64,000 nucleotides of DNA from an uncultured Gammaproteobacteria bacterium (GCA_913061315.1 CAJXUC010000009.1:1-64000); one strand, 5' to 3'. Positions 47,588-57,706 are shown, numbered from the stretch's first letter. Notes: generated by a model not told the origin, from the sequence alone. Translations and numbers: made by a program.

Positions 47588-48202
47588 TTAATTAACTTCG
47601 TAAACAATCTCAACACGTCGATTCTTTGCCCACGCATCTTCTGTATGGCCCGTAACAGCAGGCCGTTCTTCACCATAACTAATAGTCTCTAACTGGTCTG
47701 CAGAAGCACCTTGAAACATTAATAACCGACGGACAGACTGCGCTCGTCGATCTCCCAGAGCAATATTATGTTCACGAGTGCCGCGTTCATCAGTGTTACC
47801 TTCAAGTCGAGCTGAGACATTACCATTACTCGCGATAAAATTGCCATGCGCTTCAATCATACTCAAAGAATCATCACTAATCTTTGCACTGTCATATTCA
47901 AAATAAATGACACGATTAGCGATATTTGAATCAGCTTTATCTAACATTGCTTGGGGTGACTCTGCTTTTACTAGGGCTTCGTCATCAAAGGCAATCGCAG
48001 AGCTATCACTTCCATCTTCAAGTGCAGTTAAATCAGTAATACCTTCGGCAGAAGCTTCGGAACCCCCTAGCTGTGCTTGTTCGACTCCATCGATAGTCGT
48101 GCTGTCTTCAATAATTTCATCCGATCCAGTCTGACAAGCACTAATAAACATCGCTGTCATGCATAAAAGTAAAATTTTGGTTCTAACGCTCGATAACTTC
48201 AT
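47588..48202 (-). CDS. pal: Peptidoglycan-associated lipoprotein Pal
   Basis: 204 residues. Lipobox FISAC with the lipidated Cys at 23, an acidic linker (about 24-90), and an OmpA-like peptidoglycan-binding domain (about 95-204): YFEYDSAKIS, LEGNTDERGTREHNIALGDRRA. It anchors the outer membrane to peptidoglycan and binds TolB. The acidic linker of about 70 residues is longer than in E. coli Pal. Confidence 0.97.
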   Translation of the reverse strand: MKLSSVRTKILLLCMTAMFISACQTGSDEIIEDSTTIDGVEQAQLGGSEASAEGITDLTALEDGSDSSAIAFDDEALVKAESPQAMLDKADSNIANRVIYFEYDSAKISDDSLSMIEAHGNFIASNGNVSARLEGNTDERGTREHNIALGDRRAQSVRRLLMFQGASADQLETISYGEERPAVTGHTEDAWAKNRRVEIVYEVN

Positions 48203-48217
48203 AGTCCTGCTCCAATA

Positions 48218-49522
48218 TTATTGTTTAAGATTATATGGGCCCCAAGCTGGCTCTCGTATGTCGCCCGATTGGTCTGACAGCTTGTGTTTGCCACGGCCAT
48301 CAACTGATACAGCATAGAGTACGCTATTATCGCCGCGAGTCGAGGCGTATAGCACCATCTTTCCATTTGGTGAAAAGGAAGGTGACTCGTCCAAACTGCT
48401 ATTAGTTAGCATGATTAAATTTCCAGTGCCGAGTTCCAATTGTGCAATTTTGTATTGGCCTTCATCACCGTACACAAAGGCGATATGCTTTCCATCTGAT
48501 GATACCGATGCAGCTGCATTATATCTGCCTTCAAACGTTATCCTTCGAGGCTTTCCACCCGTTGCAGAAACTTCGTAAATTTGGGGTGAGCCACCTCGAT
48601 CAGAGGTGAAAATAATAGACTGCCCATTGCTACTCCATACCGGTTCAGTATCAATGCCGCGATGGCGGGTGAGCCGAGTTAAACGTTTGGTTTCTATATG
48701 CATTAGATAGATATCAGGATCACCATCTTTGGACAGTACGAGCGCCAAAAAATCACCATTAGGTGACCAGCTAGGAGCGCTATTGACACCTTTAAAACCA
48801 GATATTTTAATCCGTTTGGCCGTACTGAGGTGTTGAATAAATATTTCGGGGCGCCGGTTTTCAAATGACACATAGGCGAGTGATTCGCCGTCAGGCGACC
48901 AACTAGGAGACATTAAAGGCTCATCTGACTCTAGTACTGTTTGTGTGTTAAAGCCGTCGGTATCAGCCACTTGCAGTACATATTTACGGCCCTGATTTTG
49001 TTGCGCCCGAATGTAGGCTATACGGGTATTAAAAGCTCCTCTGACACCGGTTATTTTCTCATAAATTAAATCACTTATTTTATGAGCGGAGGCTCGCAGT
49101 TCACGTTTACTTGACTGAAGACTGTAACCAATGAGTTGCTTTTGTTTAAGTACATCCAACAATTGAAATTGTATCTCAAATTGTCCTGCACTCTTTTCAA
49201 GAATCCGGCCAACCACCAGATAGTCCTGTTCAGCTGATCGCCAGAGTGGATAGTCTACCTGTTGGCTGTAATGTGGTTTAGCGGGTATTAATTTTCGAGA
49301 CAAGACTGTTAAAACACCACTCCGATTTAGATCATTACTCACGATTTGAGCTATGTCTGCCACAAGTTTAGATGCCACTTTTGACGTATCGAATGGCACC
49401 ACAGCAATTGGCAATGCGCCTTCAGTGCCCTCAGTAATTTCAATGGTAAGGGCTGCGTTTAACGAACTGAATACGAACATTAAAAGCGGCAATGAAATAA
49501 GTATTTTAACTAATTTATTCAT
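48218..49522 (-). CDS. tolB: Tol-Pal system beta-propeller protein TolB
   Basis: 434 residues. Signal peptide (about 1-23), an N-terminal alpha/beta domain, and a six-bladed WD-like propeller (about 180-430) with repeated SPSWSPDGESLAYVS, SAPSWSPNGDFLAL and EPVWSSNGQSIIFTSDRGG blades. A periplasmic protein that shuttles between TolA and Pal. In the operon between tolA and pal. Confidence 0.97.
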   Translation of the reverse strand: MNKLVKILISLPLLMFVFSSLNAALTIEITEGTEGALPIAVVPFDTSKVASKLVADIAQIVSNDLNRSGVLTVLSRKLIPAKPHYSQQVDYPLWRSAEQDYLVVGRILEKSAGQFEIQFQLLDVLKQKQLIGYSLQSSKRELRASAHKISDLIYEKITGVRGAFNTRIAYIRAQQNQGRKYVLQVADTDGFNTQTVLESDEPLMSPSWSPDGESLAYVSFENRRPEIFIQHLSTAKRIKISGFKGVNSAPSWSPNGDFLALVLSKDGDPDIYLMHIETKRLTRLTRHRGIDTEPVWSSNGQSIIFTSDRGGSPQIYEVSATGGKPRRITFEGRYNAAASVSSDGKHIAFVYGDEGQYKIAQLELGTGNLIMLTNSSLDESPSFSPNGKMVLYASTRGDNSVLYAVSVDGRGKHKLSDQSGDIREPAWGPYNLKQ

Positions 49523-49581
49523 TATCTATATTTTTACTTCTCAAGTCATTTTAAAGCAAGGCCTTAGTCACTTAGCACTCG

Positions 49582-50448
49582 TTACTTTGGGGTAAATATA
49601 AAGTTTATTTCACGTTCAAATAATGTCTTATCACCTGGTTGGGGGAGCGGCTCTGCTTTATATACCGCATTTTCTATCGACCTTCGATAAGCACTGGTAC
49701 CACCATCACAATCACCAAAAGTGACATCCATTATGATACCACCAGGCCCTTGCAGTACTCGCACCTCACAGCTTTCTATTTTTGAACTTTCCTGCGGTCT
49801 TCGCCAGTTTCGCTCAACCTGCTCTTTAATTGCAATCATGTAATCCCTTTTTAACAAGCTCTGCTTGAGACTCAGCTCTTCAGCTTTGAGCTTCAATTTT
49901 AGCGACATTTCCTTACGCTTTTGCTCTTGTTCTTCTAGCCTTCTTTTTTCAGCCAGTTGCTTTTTCTTTTCTTCAGCCAGTTGCTTTTTTTCAGCTTCTT
50001 TAGCTCGTTTCAGCTTTTCTTTTTGTTTTGCCAATTGCTTTTCCTTAGCGGCTGCTTTTTGTTTAACCCTTAACTTTTCTTTTTCCTTTAACGCCTTGTT
50101 CTTTTTAATTGCAGCTTTCTTTTTAATTTCTGCTTCTTTTTTCTGTTGTTTAATTTTTTTGTCTTTCGCTTTTTTTTGCTCTAATTCCTTTGCCTTTTTT
50201 TCAAGCGCCACTTTTTTAAGTTTTTTTGATTGTTGCTCGGCTTTCTCCTTATTTTTTTTACGCTTAGTTTCTTCGAGCTGCTTTGAGTCAATCAATTTTG
50301 TTTGAATAGCCTTGACCGGGTTGCCAGCCTGGACCGGTTCAGGCGTATCAAAAAACTCAAAATTAATCACTATTGCAATAATAATAACCATATGAAATAG
50401 AACCGAAAAAGTCAAAGCTTTTGGATTTTTCAGTACTACTTCGAACAT
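49582..50448 (-). CDS. tolA: Cell envelope protein TolA
   Basis: 288 residues. One N-terminal membrane helix (about 14-32), a long Lys/Glu/Ala-rich helical domain (about 55-205; repeated KEKA, KKKA, EEKKKQLAEKRRLEEQ segments), and a short C-terminal domain (about 205-288) with NWRRP, CEVRVLQGPGGIIMDVTFGDC and RSIENAVYKAEPLP. It spans the periplasm and links inner-membrane TolQR to TolB and Pal. The stop region directly meets tolR (shared base at 50448). Confidence 0.95.
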   Translation of the reverse strand: MFEVVLKNPKALTFSVLFHMVIIIAIVINFEFFDTPEPVQAGNPVKAIQTKLIDSKQLEETKRKKNKEKAEQQSKKLKKVALEKKAKELEQKKAKDKKIKQQKKEAEIKKKAAIKKNKALKEKEKLRVKQKAAAKEKQLAKQKEKLKRAKEAEKKQLAEEKKKQLAEKRRLEEQEQKRKEMSLKLKLKAEELSLKQSLLKRDYMIAIKEQVERNWRRPQESSKIESCEVRVLQGPGGIIMDVTFGDCDGGTSAYRRSIENAVYKAEPLPQPGDKTLFEREINFIFTPK

Positions 50449-50876
50449 TATTGAGTGACCTCTGGCTCCGTCACCAAACCAACTGATCCAACTTTTGCCT
50501 GTTGCAACAAAACGAGCATTTTAACAACGTTATTATAGGGCCCATTTGCATCACCACGCACCAGCACGGGTCTTAATGGATTATCCACTAATGCGCCTCG
50601 AACTTGTTTTATTAAATTATCAGACAGGAGACTGGTATCTGGGTCATCACCTAAATTGAGGTACATTAAGCCCTCTTTATCAACACTGACAATAATCGGA
50701 TCAGGGCTATTCACGTCGAGCGCATTGGCAGGTGCATTAGGCAGATCAACTTCAACGCCCTGTTTAAGTAACGGTGCAGTCACCATAAAGATAATAAGTA
50801 ATACGAGCATAACGTCGATATAGGGTACGACGTTAATTTCTGCAATGACTCTATTTCGCGATCTAGACCGAGCCAC
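50448..50876 (-). CDS. tolR: Tol-Pal system protein TolR
   Basis: 142 residues. An N-terminal membrane helix (about 19-38) contains the essential Asp of the TolR/ExbD family (NVVPYIDVMLVLLIIFMV), followed by a periplasmic domain (about 45-142). With TolQ it forms the proton-driven motor that energises TolA. Confidence 0.97.
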   Translation of the reverse strand: MARSRSRNRVIAEINVVPYIDVMLVLLIIFMVTAPLLKQGVEVDLPNAPANALDVNSPDPIIVSVDKEGLMYLNLGDDPDTSLLSDNLIKQVRGALVDNPLRPVLVRGDANGPYNNVVKMLVLLQQAKVGSVGLVTEPEVTQ

Positions 50877-50932
50877 GTTATTGAACCGCCTTAATTAAGT
50901 TTGGATAATTCATAAATATTGGATTCGGCCGT

Positions 50933-51607
50933 TTATTTTTGAACCTGAGCCTGTCGTTGCAAGATACCCGTAAACTCTTCCAAAAAATTCTCATAGCGCA
51001 CAACCATTCCATCGACTTCATTGGTAAATTTATTGTATCCAATGACCGCTGGAATGGCCGCTAACAAGCCCATGGCAGTTGCTATGAGGGCTTCAGATAT
51101 GCCCGGTGCAACCATCGCCAGAGTTGCCTGCTGTACACCGGCAAGCGCTCGGAATGACTCCATAATGCCCCATACAGTTCCAAATAATCCTATGTATGGA
51201 CTAACCGACCCAATCGTTGCAAGAAACGTTAAGTTACTTTCCAATGATTCAATTTCTCGTGCCATTGAGACTTTCATCGCTCGATGGGCTGAGTTAACAA
51301 TGGAGGTTGTATCTAACTCAGCTTTTCTGGCACGAGCAAACTCACGAAATCCATTTTCAAAGATAGCTTCAAGACCAAATCGTTTTTCTTGTCGAACGCT
51401 AAGCTGTGCAAACAAGTCGCTTAAGTTAATGCCTGACCAAAATCGACCTTCAAAGGTACTTGCTTCAGCCTGATTTTTTTTAATATAGGCTCGTTTCACA
51501 TACATCGTAGACCAAGAAAATACAGAAGCGGCTAATAGTATAAGAAGCACCAGTTGAACCGGCAGGCTAGCATGGGCGATTAGTGTTGTAATGGATTGGT
51601 CGTTCAT
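50933..51607 (-). CDS. tolQ: Tol-Pal system protein TolQ
   Basis: 224 residues with three membrane helices (about 14-34, 125-150 and 165-190), typical of TolQ/ExbB. The conserved ATIGSVSPYIGLFGTVWGIM segment (near 130-149) and the ATAMGLLAAIPAVIGYNKF helix are present. It forms the motor channel with TolR. It is the first tol gene here; ybgC, which normally precedes it, is absent and a 158-base gap separates it from ruvB. Confidence 0.97.
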   Translation of the reverse strand: MNDQSITTLIAHASLPVQLVLLILLAASVFSWSTMYVKRAYIKKNQAEASTFEGRFWSGINLSDLFAQLSVRQEKRFGLEAIFENGFREFARARKAELDTTSIVNSAHRAMKVSMAREIESLESNLTFLATIGSVSPYIGLFGTVWGIMESFRALAGVQQATLAMVAPGISEALIATAMGLLAAIPAVIGYNKFTNEVDGMVVRYENFLEEFTGILQRQAQVQK

Positions 51608-51765
51608 TCGTGTTTCGCCTTAAGTTATATCAATTTATGCCAATTTTATGACTACTTTAAATCGTTACAAAGCTCTTCAAGATACTAGATTACCATTTTT
51701 TTATAATGACACTTTAATACTTAGAGTCTAACAGTAAAGTTTCAATAGACATCGTGCGAAGACCA

Positions 51766-52776
51766 TCAGTCAGATTGGGATTTTTGTGTGAAGCCAAAAT
51801 GGCTATGTCCACGCTCTGTCACCACCCGCCCTCTGGGCGTTCGCATCATAAAGCCTTGCTGTATTAAATAAGGTTCGATGACGTCTTCAATTGTGCCTCG
51901 TTCTTCGCCAATTGCGGCAGCTAGACTCTCAACGCCAACGGGGCCACCATCAAATTTTTCGATGAGGGCCAGAATAAGTCGTCGGTCCATGTGATCAAGA
52001 CCAGAACGATCAACTTTTAACATATCAAGCGCAAGCTTTGCGATGGTTTCTGATATCACACCATCAGCTTTAACTTCGGCGTAATCTCTAGCCCGTCGTA
52101 ACAATCGGTTGGCTATGCGAGGCGTACCGCGAGACCTCAGGGCAATTTCTGTTGCACCACCAAGGTCAATTTGTATTTCGAGTAATGCAGCTGATCGTAA
52201 AATAATAGTCGTTAAGTCTTTGCTTGAGTAAAATTCAAGCCTTTGCACAATGCCAAAACGATCCCGTAACGGAGAAGTTAGTGACCCGGCTCTAGTGGTG
52301 GCACCGACTAAGGTAAAAGGCGGTAAATCAAGTTTTATTGATCTCGCTGCAGGACCATCACCGATCATAATGTCGAGTTGATAATCCTCCATTGCGGGAT
52401 AAAGTATTTCTTCTACAACCGGACTAAGGCGATGTATCTCATCAATAAATAGTACATCATGCGGCTCAAGGTTCGTTAATATAGCAGCAAGATCACCTGG
52501 TTTTTCTAAAACGGGACCTGAAGTCTGACGTAAAATAACCTGCATTTCATTAGCAATGATATGTGACAATGTCGTTTTGCCTAAGCCGGGTGGGCCAAAT
52601 ATCAATACATGGTCGAGGGCTTCGTTGCGCTTTTTAGCTGCTTGAATAAAAATATCCATTTGCTCACAAACTTCAGGCTGCCCGATATAATCGTCGAGCA
52701 ACTTAGGACGCAAAGCCCTGTCCTGTGATTGGTCTTCATTAAAAATCTCAGGTGTAATTAGACGGTCTTGATCCAT
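51766..52776 (-). CDS. ruvB: Holliday junction helicase RuvB
   Basis: 336 residues. AAA+ ATPase with Walker A GPPGLGKT (61-68), Walker [10 protein letters not shown], sensor 1 VGATTRAG and the [18 protein letters not shown] sensor 2 segment, then a winged-helix domain (about 255-330). It drives branch migration with RuvA. The gene starts 9 bases after ruvA. Confidence 0.98.
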   Translation of the reverse strand: MDQDRLITPEIFNEDQSQDRALRPKLLDDYIGQPEVCEQMDIFIQAAKKRNEALDHVLIFGPPGLGKTTLSHIIANEMQVILRQTSGPVLEKPGDLAAILTNLEPHDVLFIDEIHRLSPVVEEILYPAMEDYQLDIMIGDGPAARSIKLDLPPFTLVGATTRAGSLTSPLRDRFGIVQRLEFYSSKDLTTIILRSAALLEIQIDLGGATEIALRSRGTPRIANRLLRRARDYAEVKADGVISETIAKLALDMLKVDRSGLDHMDRRLILALIEKFDGGPVGVESLAAAIGEERGTIEDVIEPYLIQQGFMMRTPRGRVVTERGHSHFGFTQKSQSD

Positions 52777-52785
52777 AATAATTGG

Positions 52786-53400
52786 TTAGCGTTGTACTGA
52801 AGTTTGCAGTGCTTTTCTGATCAAACCCGAAGCTGTCATTTCGACATCAGTTGCCTGCTCTGCTTGTTTCACCATTTTTTCTGCATCAGCCGGTTTATAT
52901 CCTAGCGCTTGCAGTGCTTCTATGGCCTCATTTTTATTGGATGGTGAACTCTTCTCAGAAGAACCAGCATCATCAAAAAGTAAATCTTCACAAATCAAGT
53001 CGTCTACCTTGTCACGCATTTCAATAATGAGTCGTTCGGCTGTTTTTTTACCTACACCCGGTAACCGAGTCAATGTAACAATGTCATTTTGTGACACACA
53101 TTGTGCAAATTCTCTGCTGTCAGTGCCAGATAATATGGTTAACGCCATTTTTGGACCAACGCCATTAACACGGATTAACTGACGAAATAGTTTGCGCTCC
53201 TGTTCAGTTTTAAAGCCAATCAGGGTGTGCGCATCATCTTTAATTTGTAAATGAGTCCAGACAGAGACCTGCTCGCCTACCTCTGGGAGCTGATAGTAAG
53301 TCGTCATTGACACGTCGGCTTCATAACCAACGCCTTGACAGTCAACTAATATTTGTGGCGCGCGTTTTACGGCCAGAACGCCTGTCAATCGACCAATCAT
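52786..53400 (-). CDS. ruvA: Holliday junction DNA-binding protein RuvA
   Basis: 204 residues. OB-fold (1-about 65), two helix-hairpin-helix motifs (LIRVNGVGPKMALTIL and LTRLPGVGKKTAERLI), and a C-terminal RuvB-binding domain (about 155-204; EAIEALQALGYKPADAEKM). Its ATG overlaps the ruvC stop by 4 bases (ATGA). Confidence 0.98.
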   Translation of the reverse strand: MIGRLTGVLAVKRAPQILVDCQGVGYEADVSMTTYYQLPEVGEQVSVWTHLQIKDDAHTLIGFKTEQERKLFRQLIRVNGVGPKMALTILSGTDSREFAQCVSQNDIVTLTRLPGVGKKTAERLIIEMRDKVDDLICEDLLFDDAGSSEKSSPSNKNEAIEALQALGYKPADAEKMVKQAEQATDVEMTASGLIRKALQTSVQR

Positions 53401-53921
53401 CGGCGGCTAGTTCTCCGGTTTTTGAATAGTTTAGGGTCAATACCCATTTTTTGTTGGGTCGCATAATATTGAGCATGACAGATAGCAATTGCCAGACCGT
53501 CGCTTTCATCTGACTGTAAGTCTTTATTAAGATTCAACAATCTTTGTACCATGTGCATTACCTGCTCCTTACTGGCGGCACCAGTTCCAACAATAGCTTG
53601 CTTGATTAATCTAGGAGCGTACTCGCCAATCTCTAATCCTGAAATATGACCCGCACAAATTGCCGCTCCTCTGGCCTGCCCTAACTTTAATGCAGAGTCA
53701 GCATTACGATGCATAAATACCTGTTCAATGCCCATTTGTTTGGGCTGATACTCCGATATCAAATCGGTAATATCATTAAATATCTGCCCCAATTTTTCGG
53801 GTAATGTTTCACCTTTTATATTGAGATACCCACTGTGGATATAGGTGATTCGATTTGGTAGATTTTCAATTAACCCAAAACCAGTTTTACGAGATCCAGG
53901 ATCTATACCTAGAATAATCAT
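53397..53921 (-). CDS. ruvC: Crossover junction endodeoxyribonuclease RuvC
   Basis: 174 residues. RNase H-fold resolvase with catalytic Asp in GIDPGSRKTGFGLIE (near residue 7), Glu in GIEQVF, and the C-terminal SDESDGLAIAICHA Asp pair. It cuts Holliday junctions. First gene of the ruvCAB operon, 41 bases after yebC. Confidence 0.98.
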   Translation of the reverse strand: MIILGIDPGSRKTGFGLIENLPNRITYIHSGYLNIKGETLPEKLGQIFNDITDLISEYQPKQMGIEQVFMHRNADSALKLGQARGAAICAGHISGLEIGEYAPRLIKQAIVGTGAASKEQVMHMVQRLLNLNKDLQSDESDGLAIAICHAQYYATQQKMGIDPKLFKNRRTSRR

Positions 53922-53962
53922 GCGTTAATGAACTTCAGAACTGCAACAGCAAATGCCGTTCA

Positions 53963-54700
53963 TTATTCATAAGCCTCTTCGGGAATATCGGCGTTGTAAT
54001 AGACTTCTTGGACGTCATCAGAGCTTTCTAATAAATCAATAAGTCTTAATACTTTTTCAGCATCTTCAACATTTAATTCGGTGTTTAACTCAGCACGCAT
54101 AGTCAGCTCTGACTCTTCTGGTTCAAATCCAGCTTCTGTCATGACTAACCTTACAGCCAAGTATTCCTCAGCAGAGGTTAACACTTCAATACTACCGTCA
54201 TCAGCAACAACGACGTCATCAGCTCCAGCTTCTAGGGCCGCCTCCATAATTGAGTCTTCATTTTGGTCTGGCGCGTATAACAGCACACCTACACTGGTAA
54301 ACAGGTAAGCTACTGAGCCACTTTGGCCAAGATTACCCCCCGCCTTATTGAATGCATGCCGCACTTCTGCAACAGTTCTATTCCTATTATCAGACAAACA
54401 GTCGACGATGAAAGCAATGCCTAACGGACCATATCCCTCATATCGAATTTCTTCATAGTCAGCACCTTCAAGCTCACCAGCACCACGTTTTATTGCTCGC
54501 TCTATAGCATCCTTAGGAACACTTTGTGATTTTGCCTTATCGACCGATACACGAAGTCCTGGGTTAGAGTCTTGATCAGACCCACCCCCTTTGGCAGCAA
54601 CCATTATTTCGCGAATAAGCCGAGTGAATAATTTGCCACGCTTGGCATCTTGCGCTTTTTTCCGATGCTGGATATTCGCCCATTTACTGTGACCTGCCAC
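53963..54700 (-). CDS. yebC: YebC/PmpR-family transcription or translation regulator
   Basis: 245 residues. The MAGHSKWANIQHRK start, the RGAGELEGADYEEIRYEGYGP block near 89-109, and LGQSGSVAYLF are diagnostic. Some YebC proteins regulate transcription; recent work on the family points to relief of ribosome stalling at proline-rich stretches. Upstream of ruvCAB as in many gammaproteobacteria. Confidence 0.96.
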   Translation of the reverse strand: MAGHSKWANIQHRKKAQDAKRGKLFTRLIREIMVAAKGGGSDQDSNPGLRVSVDKAKSQSVPKDAIERAIKRGAGELEGADYEEIRYEGYGPLGIAFIVDCLSDNRNRTVAEVRHAFNKAGGNLGQSGSVAYLFTSVGVLLYAPDQNEDSIMEAALEAGADDVVVADDGSIEVLTSAEEYLAVRLVMTEAGFEPEESELTMRAELNTELNVEDAEKVLRLIDLLESSDDVQEVYYNADIPEEAYE

Positions 54701-54900
54701 TACTAATTACCTCATCATACAATTCTTGGAAATTGCCTTAGAACCAACATTAACTATTCGGTTAACTTGATCCAAAGATCAAAAGTGAAAATATTTTAGC
54801 ACCATTTTACTACCTTATCTTGTCGCTATTAATCAAAAAAAGAACCCAATAAAGTAAACATTTAAGACTTAGTATTTCCTAGCGTTGTTCATTTTAAAAT

Positions 54901-55560
54901 TTACCAGCCAGATGGCAATTTTTTTTCAATTGTTATATGTTTACCTTCAATAGAAATATAACCACCTGTTTTTAACTCTTTGAGTATGCGGTGCACCATT
55001 TCTCGCGTTGCTCCAACACGATTAGCAATATCTTGCTGCGTAAGTTTGTCGGTTACCATTTTATCTCCTACTGCCTCTGCATGCTTATGCAAAACACGAG
55101 CTACTCGGTTGTAGACATCATCTAGTGCCAAACTACTAACTTCTTCAGTTAAATCTTGGATTCGAGCGATCAGTAAGTCGATAATACGCATGCTGACTAT
55201 GGGCTTTAAAAGCAATGAATCCATAAATACCTGCCTAGAAATAATACCCAAGCTTGATTCTTCTGTAGTAATAATACTAGCCTGCCGGGGAATTCGTCCA
55301 AGTGGGGCAAGTTCACCAAAGGAGTCTCCTGAGACCAGAGAGTTGATAATAATTTCCTTACCTTTGTCGTTTTGCAAAAATACGTCTACCTTACCTTCAA
55401 TAATCAAATAGAAGGAGTCAGTATCATCACCCTGACTCAAAACCGTCATATTTTTGGGGAAATTTCGAATGACGGTCCTGACCGCAACACTGTCAACGTC
55501 TTCTACTGACATACCTTCAAACAGACTGGTTTTAGTAAGGATTTCTGTTAATGGGGACAT
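54901..55560 (-). CDS. Crp/Fnr-family transcriptional regulator
   Basis: 219 residues. A cyclic-nucleotide-binding domain (about 10-120) includes SGDSFGELAPLGRIPRQASI, with the Glu and Arg that bind the nucleotide phosphate in CRP. A winged-helix domain (about 145-215) holds LTQQDIANRVGATREMVHRILKEL. No N-terminal Cys cluster is present, so it is not an FNR-type oxygen sensor. cAMP is a reasonable ligand but unproven. Single gene. Confidence 0.92.
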   Translation of the reverse strand: MSPLTEILTKTSLFEGMSVEDVDSVAVRTVIRNFPKNMTVLSQGDDTDSFYLIIEGKVDVFLQNDKGKEIIINSLVSGDSFGELAPLGRIPRQASIITTEESSLGIISRQVFMDSLLLKPIVSMRIIDLLIARIQDLTEEVSSLALDDVYNRVARVLHKHAEAVGDKMVTDKLTQQDIANRVGATREMVHRILKELKTGGYISIEGKHITIEKKLPSGW

Positions 55561-55629
55561 GACTCAAATTCCTAATTATGCGGCACCTGACATAAAGATC
55601 ACCGCTCTAAAAGCAACACATTAAATAGG

Positions 55630-57168
55630 CTACCACACATCTTGTATTAATGACTTACCCGTCATAGTTGTCGGCTGTGGTATCCCCATCAATTGCAATA
55701 TAGTTGGTGCAATTGCAGACAAGTTGCCATCATTTGATAGAAATTGCACGTTTTTATCGGCAACCATACAAGGAACTGGGTTTTGCGTATGCTGCGTGTG
55801 TGGCCCTCCAGTTTCTATATCAACCATTTCATCACAATTACCATGATCTGCGGTTACTAGGGCTGAGTAACCTAATTCTATAGCAACATCAAGCAACCGC
55901 CCTACTTCATGATCCAATACTTCGACGGCTTGAATTATGGCATCTCTCACACCGGTATGCCCAACCATGTCACCATTAGCATAGTTGACCACTAAAAACT
56001 CAAAATCTTTAGATTTTAATGCTGTTACCATTGTCTCAGTTACTTCTGCAGCGCTCATTTCTGGCCTTAAGTCATAAGTTGCTACTTTAGGAGACTCGAT
56101 CATTCGGTGCTCTTCGCCTTCGAAACAAGCCTCACGCCCACCGTTAAAAAAGAAAGTAACGTGAGCATATTTTTCAGTTTCTGCACAATGTAATTGACGG
56201 CAACCTGCATCACTAATGACCTTGCCCAACGTCACACTCGGTCGCATAGATTGAAAGGCAATGGGTAAATTTAACGAGTCATCATATAAAGTCATACAAG
56301 TAACATTAATCGGATGAAAATTTTCACCACGGTTGACCTCGTCGAATTGATCTTTGCATAAAGCGGCAGTAATCTCTCTCGCTCTATCATTACGATAGTT
56401 AAAAAAAATCAATTCATCGTCTTTTTGTATAGGGGAGAAGTTGGGCAATAGCGTGGGTTTAATAAACTCGTCATATCGCCCGGCTGCATAACTTTGCACA
56501 ACAGCTTCATTGGCAGAATCGGCCTTAATAGCACTTGAACCAACGATAGCATCCCAGGCTAATTGAACTCGATCCCATCGTTTGTCACGATCTAACAAAT
56601 AAAACCTGCCGCTAATACTGCCAATAAACCCATCGCAATGCCTCAAACGTTCTTCTACCAGTGGTATAAACCTTAGCGCAGACTGAGGACTAGTATCTCG
56701 ACCGTCAGTGATCATGTGCACTTGAGGCACAACTGCATGTGATGCACAAAGATCAATCAGTGACAATAAATGGTTAATATGGCTATGTACACCACCATCA
56801 GACACTAAGCCCATTAAGTGAATTGGACGATTTTTGCGCTTTGCAGCTTCGATTGCATTGAGGAAAGCTTTGTTTTTGGAAAAACTCTGGTCTTTTATAG
56901 CATCATCAATTCGCACCAAATCTTGTTTTACCACTGACCCACTGCCAATGGTCATGTGGCCCACTTCAGAATTACCCATTTGCCCAATAGGTAGTCCAAC
57001 AGCACGTCCTGAGGCTTCTAACTCAGTCATTGGGTAGGTCGAAAAGTAACGATCCAAATTAGGCGTATTGGCTTCAAATACGGCGTTATTTTCGGGTGTC
57101 GAATTCAGGCCAAAGCCATCCATAATCACTAATAAAGTGGGATTACGTTTAATATTGTGAGTAGACAA
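55630..57168 (-). CDS. gpmI: 2,3-bisphosphoglycerate-independent phosphoglycerate mutase
   Basis: 512 residues, standard for the family. It interconverts 3- and 2-phosphoglycerate with two Mn ions. Metal-site Asp17 in LVIMDGFG, phosphorylated Ser67 in QMGNSEVGH, ITDGRDT and TADHGNCDEM segments are all present. Cytoplasmic glycolysis and gluconeogenesis. Single gene. Confidence 0.97.
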   Translation of the reverse strand: MSTHNIKRNPTLLVIMDGFGLNSTPENNAVFEANTPNLDRYFSTYPMTELEASGRAVGLPIGQMGNSEVGHMTIGSGSVVKQDLVRIDDAIKDQSFSKNKAFLNAIEAAKRKNRPIHLMGLVSDGGVHSHINHLLSLIDLCASHAVVPQVHMITDGRDTSPQSALRFIPLVEERLRHCDGFIGSISGRFYLLDRDKRWDRVQLAWDAIVGSSAIKADSANEAVVQSYAAGRYDEFIKPTLLPNFSPIQKDDELIFFNYRNDRAREITAALCKDQFDEVNRGENFHPINVTCMTLYDDSLNLPIAFQSMRPSVTLGKVISDAGCRQLHCAETEKYAHVTFFFNGGREACFEGEEHRMIESPKVATYDLRPEMSAAEVTETMVTALKSKDFEFLVVNYANGDMVGHTGVRDAIIQAVEVLDHEVGRLLDVAIELGYSALVTADHGNCDEMVDIETGGPHTQHTQNPVPCMVADKNVQFLSNDGNLSAIAPTILQLMGIPQPTTMTGKSLIQDVW

Positions 57169-57299
57169 TTTTCTTTCTCAAAATGAGCAAATAATTTCAA
57201 TCATGTATCATATCTTAAATACATGGCTCAGATAAGCGTCTGTGAGATATTTAGGTCTCTGATTTAGGCGGGGTCAAATTTGTTTAAATATGGATATCT

Positions 57300-57566
57300 T
57301 TAGGCTTCAATATTGATCAGCGTGCCTAATCGTTCGTTAGACATTTCCAGCGATCTTGCATTGGCTTGAACCTCAGTCACGATTTGCTGCTGCTCAACTA
57401 ATATCCTGTCTTGCGATTGACTATCTTTAGCGTCAGCACCCTGACTTTCAACCACTTGCTCAACATTACGCTCCAACAGTTGCTGCTGTGTATTAATACC
57501 TTCGACCGCACTATTAGTTACAGTAGGTAAAATTTGTGGGGACCTAACTGAACTTGAAATTTCCAT
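57300..57566 (-). CDS. Small hydrophilic protein, unknown function
   Basis: 88 residues, no membrane or signal segment. The Gln- and Glu-rich middle part (about 25-75) is predicted helical, and the C-terminus ANARSLEMSNERLGTLINIEA has a heptad-like pattern. The ending resembles small flagellar- or motility-associated proteins, but not strongly enough to name one. No good ribosome binding site is visible. Located between gpmI and tatC, same strand, probably its own unit. Confidence 0.5.
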   Translation of the reverse strand: MEISSSVRSPQILPTVTNSAVEGINTQQQLLERNVEQVVESQGADAKDSQSQDRILVEQQQIVTEVQANARSLEMSNERLGTLINIEA

Positions 57567-57706
57567 GCAGTACCAACATTAACGTATTAGATGAGCATTA
57601 TATTAGCTGACTATTAGCAATTCGCCTTCTCAGCTAACTATAAAGTATCTTAACGGTACTTAAATCTTGATGGACGGTAGAGTTTAGCCAAAATACACCT
57701 AGTGCT

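Noticed and set aside
49865..50305. Long Ser/Phe/Leu-rich open frame opposite tolA
   Set aside because: It is the mirror of the Lys/Glu-rich tolA coding sequence; the composition explains the absence of stops.
51021..51473. 150-codon open frame opposite tolQ
   Set aside because: Antisense shadow of tolQ.
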